Origin: JAIMBK01 sp040755975
GTDB lineage: Bacteria > Bacillota > Desulfotomaculia > Desulfotomaculales > Nap2-2B
Length of the DNA: 14,642 nt
Assembly: GCA_040755975.1 (NCBI GenBank)
Contig: JBFLZY010000069.1
Span: 1 to 14,642 of the forward strand
Direction of reading: 5' to 3'
Shown: positions 1-4,729 of the stretch, piece after piece
Position numbering within the stretch: position 1 is the stretch's first letter
Layout of the letters: every line of letters begins with the position of its first letter
Notes under the pieces: generated by a model
Databases searched by the model: none
Seen by the model: the letters and a program-made list of their open reading frames with translations, nothing else
Told to the model about the DNA's origin: nothing
Position numbers and translations under genes: made by a program

Positions 1-39
1 CGCGCCGGGCTCTACCCGCGGCCGAAAGTGGGGGAGTAA
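1..39 (+). CDS. metF: 3' end of a methylenetetrahydrofolate reductase (MetF)-like gene, partial
   Basis: The first 36 bases read in frame as RAGLYPRPKVGE followed by TAA. This matches the carboxyl end of acetogen/syntroph-type MetF proteins, which end in a phrase like ERAGLLPRP. MetF reduces methylene-tetrahydrofolate to methyl-tetrahydrofolate in the methyl branch of the Wood-Ljungdahl pathway. Only 12 codons are visible, so the call rests largely on the longer second copy at 955-1104, which contains the same ending preceded by the MetF-like phrase PGVAGVHIMAV. Over bases 1-34 the two copies differ at one position (12 versus 1077). Confidence 0.55.
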   Translation, partial: RAGLYPRPKVGE

Positions 40-58
40 AGGAGGAGGGGCGTAAAGG

Positions 59-181
59 ATGAAAATGAGGGCTGGCATTTGTCCGGGCGAAAGGGTCGGG
101 AGCGAGCCGGACATCCGGCACTCACCGGGGATCAGGTTGCTTCGTTGTCAGCCGGTGCTATTTGAGACAGTAAAACAATAA
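59..181 (+). CDS. possible 40-codon leader ORF after metF
   Basis: A purine-rich GGAGGAGGGG (41-50) follows the metF stop directly, and an ATG at 59 opens a 40-codon frame ending in TAA at 179-181. I do not recognise the peptide (MKMRAGICPGERV...). Its reading frame crosses the first hairpin (106-119) and the left arm of the long inverted repeat (114-128), so if translated it could act as an attenuation leader peptide for the structured region before ubiX. It could equally be the surviving start of a lost gene behind metF, or chance. The spacing from the GGAGG core to the ATG is long, about 13 nt. Confidence 0.25.
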   Translation: MKMRAGICPGERVGSEPDIRHSPGIRLLRCQPVLFETVKQ

Positions 182-208
182 GCATACTGAGTACCGGTGA
201 GTGCCGGA
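114..208. repeat. 15-bp perfect inverted repeat, 65-nt interior
   Basis: TCCGGCACTCACCGG (114-128) is the exact reverse complement of CCGGTGAGTGCCGGA (194-208). An arm this long is stronger than needed for a simple hairpin and would also fit a small inverted-repeat element. No convincing target-site duplication flanks it. A partial echo, GTGAGTGCCGG, occurs at 11209-11219. Confidence 0.8.
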
Positions 209-281
209 CCAGTCCGGTGGGAAACGATGGCAGAAGATATTTTCAGAGGAGTTTCCCGCGTGGCTGAGATCCTCGCCATAT

Positions 282-315
282 CCGCCCACCGGAGATTGCC
301 CCGGCGGGCGGTTTT
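282..315 (+). terminator. intrinsic terminator in the ubiX leader
   Basis: CCGCCC (282-287) pairs with GGGCGG (306-311); inside it CCGG (289-292) pairs with CCGG (301-304), with one A-C mismatch between the two stems. TTTT (312-315) follows immediately. It lies about 80 nt before the ubiX start, and its left arm is shared with the 213-221/285-293 antiterminator helix. Confidence 0.65.
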
Positions 316-395
316 CACGTAAAAATGAAAGGATACTCATGAGCGTTTCAGGCCGGGCAGGAATTTGCGGCGATTCATGACGAAGGTGACGATAA

Positions 396-953
396 ATGCG
401 GATAATTATCGGTATAACCGGCGCTTCCGGCGCCATATACGGAATCAGGTTGTTAGAAGTTCTTCGCCGGCAGGAAATAGAAACCCATCTCATTATAACC
501 GATTCCGCCAAAAAAATCATCAGCGTCGAAACGGACTATCTCATCGAACAGGTAGAAGCATTTGCCGATTTCGTTTATGACAACCATGATCTGGGAGCCC
601 CTCTGGCAAGCGGCTCTTTTCCCGCCGATGGAATGATTATCGCACCTTGCTCAATAAAAACTGTTTCCGCCCTGGCTCATTCCTTCAATGATAATTTATT
701 GGTGCGGGCGGCCGACGTTACCCTTAAAGAAAAAAGGAAAATTGTCGTTGTTCCCCGGGAGACACCTTTGCACCTGGGTCACTTAAGGCTGCTCGCAGCT
801 TTAGCGGAACTGGGGGCGGTTATTGTTCCTCCCGTACCGGCTTTTTATCACTTGCCAAAAAGTATTGATGATCTGATAAATCATACTGTGGGCAAGGTCT
901 TGGACCAGTTTGGAATTAAACACCAACTGTTTCGGCGATGGGATGGAATCTGA
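396..953 (+). CDS. ubiX: flavin prenyltransferase (UbiX family)
   Basis: The 185-residue protein is the usual length for UbiX/PAD1, which joins a dimethylallyl group to reduced FMN to make prenylated FMN, the cofactor of UbiD-type decarboxylases. Visible signatures are the flavin-binding start IIIGITGASGAIYG (residues 3-16), the central ADGMIIAPCSIKTVSALA (77-94), and VVPRETPLHLGHL (118-130), followed by the PPVPAFYHLP segment. The ATG at 396 is preceded by GAAGGTGAC with good spacing. No ubiD gene is in the window, so the partner enzyme must be elsewhere. The gene sits alone between two copies of a metF 3' end, downstream of a structured leader with a terminator. This suggests it was inserted next to metF and has its own control. 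Confidence 0.93.
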   Translation: MRIIIGITGASGAIYGIRLLEVLRRQEIETHLIITDSAKKIISVETDYLIEQVEAFADFVYDNHDLGAPLASGSFPADGMIIAPCSIKTVSALAHSFNDNLLVRAADVTLKEKRKIVVVPRETPLHLGHLRLLAALAELGAVIVPPVPAFYHLPKSIDDLINHTVGKVLDQFGIKHQLFRRWDGI

Positions 954-954
954 A

Positions 955-1104
955 GGGAAATCGAGATTCATCGAGCGGATCAAGCACCTGAAAACCGTCC
1001 CCGGCGTGGCCGGCGTGCACATCATGGCCGTCGCCCGGGAAGAAGTGGTGCCCCAAATCGTCAAGCGCGCCGGGCTGTACCCGCGGCCGAAAGTGGGGGG
1101 ATAG
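955..1104 (+). pseudogene. metF: duplicated 3' fragment of metF
   Basis: In one frame this reads GKSRFIERIKHLKTVPGV, then AGVHIMAVAREEVVPQIVKR and AGLYPRPKVGG to TAG at 1102-1104. The pattern (R..LK..PGVAGVHIMA...E..VP.IV.RAGL.PRP) is the C-terminal segment of MetF. Only about 50 of the roughly 300 residues are present. The open frame extends back to ATG codons at 943 and 910 inside ubiX, but that upstream part does not resemble MetF and simply overlaps the ubiX end. Its last 34 bases (1066-1099) match bases 1-34 at all but one position. It is best read as a remnant produced by partial duplication or by insertion of the ubiX segment into the metF end; expression as a short protein is unlikely. 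Confidence 0.75.
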
Positions 1105-1138
1105 ATTATCCCTTTTTGCAAAGCAAAAAAGTATAGAC

Positions 1139-1180
1139 AAAAACCACCCTGCAGGATTACATCGCCGGGTGGTTTTTTGT
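1139..1180 (+). terminator. strong intrinsic terminator, possibly bidirectional
   Basis: AAAAACCACCC (1139-1149) pairs with GGGTGGTTTTTT (1167-1178) and the T-run continues beyond it. A-rich and T-rich flanks on both sides would let it work in both directions. It closes the ubiX/metF-fragment unit. Confidence 0.9.
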
Positions 1181-1250
1181 TTTTTTGGATTTCCAATTTT
1201 TTTGCCTGGTATTTCCCTTCTTCATGCTTTGCTTTTTTATTATTTTTTTA

Positions 1251-1288
1251 TTGACATTGGGTCATAATTAGGAATAAAATTGTTATGG
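1251..1288 (+). promoter_or_regulatory. promoter P1 with shared operator
   Basis: TTGACA (1251-1256) and TAAAAT (1275-1280) are separated by 18 nt. TCATAA (1262-1267) and TTATGG (1283-1288) form the inverted motif also present in P2 and P3. The 18-nt run AGGAATAAAATTGTTATG is identical in P2. A further TCATAATAGG copy lies at 1298-1307, downstream of the likely transcription start, and may be an extra regulator site. It drives the NifX-like gene at 1341. Confidence 0.85.
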
Positions 1289-1340
1289 GCAATAGCTCAT
1301 AATAGGTTGAGGGGAAAACGGTACAAGGAGGTGTTTTTAT

Positions 1341-1721
1341 TTGAAAATTGCCGTTGCCACGGAAGGAGCCATGGTGGCAGAACACTTCGGGCGCTGCCGG
1401 GAGTATACCATTGCCGAGATTCGGGATGGAAAGCTCGCCGGTAAAGTGGTGATTCCGAGTCCCGGTCACGAACCCGGTTTTTTACCCCGCTACCTGGCCG
1501 GAATGGATGTCCACTGCGTGATTGCCGGCGGCATGGGGGTCAAAGCGCAAAACCTTTTTCGGGAAGCGGGAATCCAGACTGTGGTAGGCGTAACCGGCCT
1601 GGTTGACCGGGTTATTGATGATTTTATCGGCGGCCGGCTGGTTGGCGGGGAAAGTTTTTGCGACCACAGCGGGCACGAATATGGTTGCGGCGGTGGTTGC
1701 GGGCACGAAGGCCGCCATTAG
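1341..1721 (+). CDS. NifX/NafY/orange-protein-fold protein with a Cys/His tail
   Basis: This 126-residue protein belongs to the dinitrogenase iron-molybdenum cofactor biosynthesis family (Pfam Nitro_FeMo-Co), a ribonuclease-H-like fold that carries metal-sulfur clusters. Evidence is the start KIAVATEGAMVAEHFGRC (residues 2-19, with the family's HFGRC phrase), then VIAGGMGVKAQNLFREAGI (60-78). After residue 106 comes a tail rich in possible ligands: C107, H109, H112, C116, C120, H122, H126. TTG is the chosen start, because AAGGAGGTG (1325-1333) sits 7 nt before it and the protein begins with the family's first strand. It is the first gene after promoter P1. There are no nif structural genes here, so a nitrogenase role is unlikely. 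A role in an ORP-like cluster is inferred from the neighbouring ATPases. Confidence 0.88.
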   Translation: MKIAVATEGAMVAEHFGRCREYTIAEIRDGKLAGKVVIPSPGHEPGFLPRYLAGMDVHCVIAGGMGVKAQNLFREAGIQTVVGVTGLVDRVIDDFIGGRLVGGESFCDHSGHEYGCGGGCGHEGRH

Positions 1722-1859
1722 TAGTTGAGTGGAAATGAGAGTGCTGTACGGTGCTGAAAAAATCTGAAGGAAGAAGTGAATAAACCGGGAATTGTTATTC
1801 CGGTGGCCAAATGAACCAATTCTCAAAGTTTAACCCGTTGGAAAGGAGGTGCTTTGAGG

Positions 1860-2207
1860 ATGCCGTGGGGAAATAGAACTGGTCCCTGGGGCCTTGGCCC
1901 GATGACGGGAAGAGCGATGGGTCACTGTGCGGGCTATCCTGTGCCCGGCTCTCTAAATCCTGGCTGGGGTTGGGGTTATGGACCCGGCTTGCGGGGTTAT
2001 TGGGGCCGGGGCCGTAGACGTGCCCGCTTCTTTGCCTGGGGTTTTCCTCGCCGGGGCGGTGCAGGGTATGACGCTCCCGTTGTTGCGTCGCCGCCTTATC
2101 CCGGGGAGCTTGAGCTGCTCAAAGAGCAGGCAGCCTATTTTGAAGAGGCTTTAAGCAACGTTAAAAAAAGGATCGGCGAACTGGAAACCAGGAAAAGAGA
2201 AGAGTAA
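1860..2207 (+). CDS. Gly/Trp-rich DUF5320-like protein with C-terminal coiled coil
   Basis: The 115-residue protein opens with MPWGNRTGPWGLGPMTGRAM, very close to the MP.G..TGPWG.GPMTGR start typical of DUF5320 proteins that accompany NifX-like genes. Residues 1-70 are rich in Gly, Trp, Arg and Pro, with a single Cys (C23). Residues 82-113 form a short charged helix with heptad-like leucines (ELELLKEQAAYFEEAL), probably a coiled coil for oligomerisation. ATG at 1860 is preferred over the in-frame TTG at 1854, because AAAGGAGGT (1842-1850) is then 9 nt away and the family start is restored. The 138-nt gap after the NifX gene holds no clear gene. The biochemical function is unknown; co-transcription from P1 suggests a partner of the NifX-like protein. 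Confidence 0.82.
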   Translation: MPWGNRTGPWGLGPMTGRAMGHCAGYPVPGSLNPGWGWGYGPGLRGYWGRGRRRARFFAWGFPRRGGAGYDAPVVASPPYPGELELLKEQAAYFEEALSNVKKRIGELETRKREE

Positions 2208-2230
2208 AAAGAAGAGTAAAGAAAGGTAGA

Positions 2231-2262
2231 CGCGCTGGAAGAATAACCAGCGCGCTTTTTTT
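2231..2262 (+). terminator. intrinsic terminator of the first NifX unit
   Basis: CGCGCTGG (2231-2238) and CCAGCGCG (2247-2254) form an 8-bp perfect stem with an 8-nt loop, and a T-rich run follows from 2256. Confidence 0.93.
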
Positions 2263-2293
2263 ATTTTCTCTTGAGACAAAAAAAATAATTTAA

Positions 2294-2348
2294 CATAAGT
2301 TCATTTAATTATTGACATAATTTCATAATAGGAATAAAATTGTTATGA
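2294..2348 (+). promoter_or_regulatory. promoter P2 with shared operator and upstream direct repeat
   Basis: TTGACA (2312-2317) and TAAAAT (2335-2340) are 17 nt apart. The operator is TCATAA (2323-2328) with TTATGA (2343-2348), a perfect 6-bp inverted pair with a 14-nt gap straddling the -10 box. CATAAGTTCAT (2294-2304) and CATAATTTCAT (2316-2326) are near-identical and spaced 22 bp, two helical turns. They could therefore bind a regulator on one face of the DNA, one copy lying upstream of the -35 box. Confidence 0.85.
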
Positions 2349-2381
2349 ACTATATTTCGATATTTCAGGAGGTACGCTTTG

Positions 2382-2732
2382 GTGAAAGTGGCGATCAGTG
2401 CGAAAGATAAAAGGCCTGATGCACAGGTAGATCCCCGCTTCGGAAGGTGTAATTACTTTGCTATTGTCGACGTCGAGCAGGAGCAGTGGGACTTTTTGCC
2501 CAACCCAGGATTATCTTCCGGGGGAGGCGCCGGAACCTATGCTGCCCATGAACTTGCCAACAGAGGAATACAGGGCGTGTTGACCGGGAGTGTCGGGCCG
2601 AACGCCGTAGCGGTCTTGCAGGCTGCCGGCATAGAAGTTTATACCGGAACTCTTCAAGGAGCAATTGCTCTTTACCGGGAAGGGCGTTTAACACCAGCAA
2701 CGAAAGGGACGGTCAGGTGTTCGTTGTCGTAA
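2382..2732 (+). CDS. NifX/NafY/orange-protein-fold protein
   Basis: This 116-residue protein is a second member of the Nitro_FeMo-Co family and, unlike the one at 1341, is the bare domain without a Cys/His tail. It shows KVAISAKDKRPDAQVDPRFG and GRCNYFAIVD (residues 2-30; the family PRFGRC phrase), the loop SSGGGAGTYAAHELANRG (45-62) and VGPNAVAVLQAAGIEVY (71-87), all typical of MTH1175-like proteins. GTG at 2382 is 8 nt from AGGAGGT; TTG at 2379 is an alternative adding one residue. It is followed by a decayed MinD start and an intact ferredoxin-MinD ATPase, the same company kept by orange protein in sulfate reducers. The likely role is to bind or carry a metal-sulfur cluster; the metal cannot be told from sequence. 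Confidence 0.9.
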   Translation: MKVAISAKDKRPDAQVDPRFGRCNYFAIVDVEQEQWDFLPNPGLSSGGGAGTYAAHELANRGIQGVLTGSVGPNAVAVLQAAGIEVYTGTLQGAIALYREGRLTPATKGTVRCSLS

Positions 2733-2824
2733 CCGGCGAAAGAAGGGGAACGGATAAAACTACGATGGCTGCTGCCTTACTTTGGCCAGGAACACCCGAA
2801 TTAAAAGTGCGGGTGAAAGGATGA
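2717..2824 (+). pseudogene. decayed N-terminus of a MinD-type P-loop ATPase
   Basis: A 35-codon frame starting at GTG 2717, overlapping the NifX-like gene in another frame, reads VFVVVTGERRGTDKTTMAAA and then loses similarity before TGA at 2822-2824. The first part lines up with the MinD/ParA start FV.VTSGKGGTGKTT.AA.L. The P-loop is damaged: GKGGTGK has become ERRGTDK, losing the signature lysine and a key glycine. It sits just before an intact paralogue starting at 2832. It looks like the relic of a tandem copy, or of the original start of that gene. A short overlapping peptide is possible but less likely. Confidence 0.55.
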
Positions 2825-2831
2825 GCCGCCG

Positions 2832-3695
2832 ATGAAAGAACTGGTCGTGGTCAGCGGTAAGGGCGGCACGGGCAAAACCTCTATAACTGCCTCGCTGGCT
2901 GTGCTGGCCTGGAATAAGGTCATGGTTGATTGCGATGTCGATGCAGCCAACTTGCACCTGTTACTGGAGCCAAAAGAGCGAGAAAAAAAGCCTTTCTATG
3001 GTTTACCTAAAGCAGTTATTGAAAAGAAAGAGTGTCTGAAGTGTGCTCTGTGTGAAAACCTTTGTCGTTTTGACGCCATTCGGGGGTTTGCGGTCAATCC
3101 TCTGGCCTGCGAAGGATGCGGGGTATGTTTTCACGCCTGTCCCTGTGATGCCGTAAAGATGGTCGATCATTTGGCGGGATACCTTTACCTTTCGGAAACA
3201 AAGTATGGTCCGCTGGTCCATGCCCGGCTGGCGGTCGCCGAAGGTAATTCAGGCAAACTGGTGACTTATGTTCGCCAGCAGGCGAAAGAGATTGCAGAAA
3301 AAGAGGGGTGCGGCCTGCTTATTACCGATGGTCCTCCGGGTATCGGTTGTCCGGTGATTGCCTGTCTTTCCGGGGCAGACCTGGCTTTGATCGTTACCGA
3401 ACCTACTTTATCGGGGCTTCACGATCTGGAACGGGTAATGGCGCTGGTAGAACATTTTCAGGGGAAAGCAGCAGTTTGCGTTAACAAATGGGATTTAAGC
3501 CGGCGGAACAGCCTGGAGATTGAAGCTATGTGTAAAGCTAAAGGGGTTCCGGTGGTTGGGAAAATACCTTACGATCCGGTTGTAAATGATGCTGTTCGCC
3601 TGGGATGCCCGGTGGTGCAGTATAACGGCACCCGGGTTGCCGGTGGAATCGTCGATATGTGGGATGGGCTGGTGAAACTGTTATCCCTGCATTAG
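2832..3695 (+). CDS. MinD-family ATPase with inserted two-cluster ferredoxin domain (COG1149)
   Basis: The 287-residue protein has the deviant Walker A VVSGKGGTGKTS (6-17), then DCDVDAAN (33-40). A 2[4Fe-4S] insertion carries Cys at 68, 71, 74, 78 and 93, 96, 99, 103. The second half resumes with the switch-II-like ITDGPPGIGCP (164-174) and VTEPTLSGLHDLE (188-200). Such ATPases come in pairs next to NifX/orange-protein genes and are thought to drive assembly or delivery of a metal-sulfur cluster, by analogy with Mrp/NBP35 carriers. The insertion would supply electrons or clusters. The chosen ATG gives a standard start. It shares the P2 unit with the NifX-like gene upstream and FmdB downstream. 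The second ATPase at 4730 has the same layout, so the two may form a heterodimer. Confidence 0.93.
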   Translation: MKELVVVSGKGGTGKTSITASLAVLAWNKVMVDCDVDAANLHLLLEPKEREKKPFYGLPKAVIEKKECLKCALCENLCRFDAIRGFAVNPLACEGCGVCFHACPCDAVKMVDHLAGYLYLSETKYGPLVHARLAVAEGNSGKLVTYVRQQAKEIAEKEGCGLLITDGPPGIGCPVIACLSGADLALIVTEPTLSGLHDLERVMALVEHFQGKAAVCVNKWDLSRRNSLEIEAMCKAKGVPVVGKIPYDPVVNDAVRLGCPVVQYNGTRVAGGIVDMWDGLVKLLSLH

Positions 3696-3708
3696 GAGGA
3701 GCCGGGAG

Positions 3709-3975
3709 ATGCCTATTTACGAGTACAGGTGCCGGAATTGTGGCCTGGTAACCGAGATCTTGGAAGGTGTAGGGGAGAATAGGGAATCACCACGTTGCCG
3801 TCATTGCGGAGGGAATATGTTAACCAAAATGATTTCGGCTTCTTTTGTTCGGGTGGGAAGTAAAACGGGCAGCGGGATGAGTTGCCCCTTTCCTGGGGAA
3901 GGAAGAAAAGTGCCGGAAGATTGCCACGGCAACTGGCCTGCCAATGATGATTACATAAAGCTGCAGATCGATTAG
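3709..3975 (+). CDS. FmdB-family zinc-ribbon protein
   Basis: This 88-residue protein opens with MPIYEYRCRNCG and has one zinc ribbon with Cys at 8, 11, 30 and 33 (CRNC...CRHC), followed by KMISASFVRVGS. This is the standard FmdB regulatory-protein pattern, named after a putative regulator beside formylmethanofuran dehydrogenase; the molecular role is not settled. AGGAGGAGCCGGGAG precedes the ATG, and it follows the MinD gene by 13 nt, so it is in the same operon. The C-terminal half is less conserved, with a further Cys at 59 and 71. A metal-binding accessory or regulatory role in the cluster is inferred from context only. Confidence 0.85.
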   Translation: MPIYEYRCRNCGLVTEILEGVGENRESPRCRHCGGNMLTKMISASFVRVGSKTGSGMSCPFPGEGRKVPEDCHGNWPANDDYIKLQID

Positions 3976-4011
3976 CAGCTCTTCAGGCGGAAAAAAAGTT
4001 GATGGTTTCGG

Positions 4012-4216
4012 CCACATTTCGCGGAAGTCCAGGCAGGCTTGCTGGAGGCAGTACCGGGGCTCTTCGACAATCCCCTCTTTGCGCACGGCGTTGCAGGGGT
4101 CGTGGAAGGTCACCGGTTCGGGGTTGCGGGTGGGGTCGAGCTTTGATTCTTCCTTCTTTGATCCACTGGGCCTGCAGTTGCACGAAGCTGATCACCGGGT
4201 AGTCTTTTTTCAGCCA
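4012..4216 (-). pseudogene. inverted fragment of a CCG-domain (HdrD/HmcF/TmcB-like) Fe-S protein
   Basis: On the minus strand, WLKKDYPVISFVQLQAQWIK runs from 4216 downward. After a one-base frameshift near 4139-4142 it continues as LDPTRNPEPVTFHDPC and NAVRKEGIVEEPRYCLQQ, ending near DFREM at 4015. The HDPC phrase followed by VR..GIVEEPR is characteristic of the CCG cysteine-rich domain of heterodisulfide-reductase-like iron-sulfur proteins. The next expected block (NYCCGGGGG) is not found here but on the opposite strand at 4228. So this is the upstream piece of one gene, now flipped relative to the rest. The N-terminal part of the gene is missing altogether. Confidence 0.7.
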
Positions 4217-4227
4217 TACTTTGCGCC

Positions 4228-4485
4228 CACCGCAAGTACAATTACTGCTGCGGGGGAGGGGGCGGCCTCCTTTCCATGGGCAAGGATATTTACCCTTACC
4301 GGATGGCCAAAGGAAAACTGAAGGCTGAACAAATTGAAAGAACGGGTGCCAAAATCGTGGTGACCCCCTGCCACAACTGCTGGGACCAGTTAAACGACAT
4401 CATCAAGTATTATAAGCTGGATGCCAGGCTCAGCCACATTCACCACCTGGTCAGCAATGCTTTGGTTTTGCCGGGGGAGAATTAA
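4228..4485 (+). pseudogene. C-terminal fragment of the same CCG-domain Fe-S protein
   Basis: The frame HRKYNYCCGGGGGLLSMG, followed by PYRMAKGKLKAEQIERTG, VVTPCHNCWDQLNDI and NALVLPGEN, ends at TAA 4483-4485. The twin Cys followed by five Gly and the later PCHNC are the second half of a CCG domain, which binds a non-cubane [4Fe-4S] cluster in HdrB/HdrD-type proteins. It continues the minus-strand piece at 4012-4216. An internal ATG at 4276 could allow a 69-residue product, but that would lack the CCGG block and is unlikely to work. It lies downstream of FmdB, with no promoter of its own that I can see. Confidence 0.72.
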
Positions 4486-4536
4486 CTTCTAAAAAATTAT
4501 AAAACGTTTCCTCATTGATTTGCCATCATGGATACA

Positions 4537-4579
4537 AAATCCCTGCTGGTTGAAAGTAATTTGCCGGGCGGGGATTTTT
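4537..4579 (+). terminator. intrinsic terminator before promoter P3
   Basis: ATCCCTGC (4539-4546) pairs with GCGGGGAT (4568-4575) with one T-G wobble, followed by a T-run to 4579. It separates the second unit from the third. Confidence 0.7.
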
Positions 4580-4609
4580 CGCTTAGGAAAAATTTTTTGT
4601 AGATTATTA

Positions 4610-4646
4610 TTGACATAGTTTCATAAAGGACATAAAATTGTTATGG
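4610..4646 (+). promoter_or_regulatory. promoter P3 with shared operator
   Basis: TTGACA (4610-4615) and TAAAAT (4633-4638) are 17 nt apart. TCATAA (4621-4626) and TTATGG (4641-4646) repeat the inverted motif with a 14-nt gap, and ATAAAATTGTTATG is identical to P1 and P2. About 80 nt of untranslated leader follow before the ATPase at 4730. Confidence 0.85.
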
Positions 4647-4729
4647 ACATTAGTTCAATACCCCGTCAACTGTCGCCTGGGCAATGCCTGGGGGAGGAAA
4701 AGGAACAGAAGGAAGGTAGCTGACGAAAG

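Larger units (their letters stand above)
106..315 (+). promoter_or_regulatory. structured leader/attenuator upstream of ubiX
   Basis: This stretch holds a chain of helices, each overlapping the next: 106-111 with 114-119 (GCCGGA/TCCGGC); 114-128 with 194-208 (15 bp, perfect); 204-208 with 213-217 (CCGGA/TCCGG, tetraloop); 213-221 with 285-293 (TCCGGTGGG/CCCACCGGA, 9 bp, perfect); and the intrinsic terminator 282-315. Neighbouring helices cannot coexist, which is the layout expected of an antiterminator/terminator switch. Inside the 15-bp arm, TGCTT (138-142) can pair with AAGCA (180-184). A further pair GGGAAAC/GTTTCCC joins 219-225 to 251-257. I could not match it to a known riboswitch class. 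No clear sigma-A promoter was found between metF and here, so it may be read through from metF. Confidence 0.55.

Noticed and set aside
251..275. GGCTGAGA (262-269) in the ubiX leader as a TPP riboswitch, and TTTCCCGCG as a T-box
   Set aside because: The partner TPP motifs are missing, and the T-box core AGGGTGGNACCGCG is not matched.
1776..1811. VNKPGIVIPVAK reading frame resembling the first strand of a NifX protein
   Set aside because: Only about nine residues are suggestive before a stop; too short to call a gene remnant.
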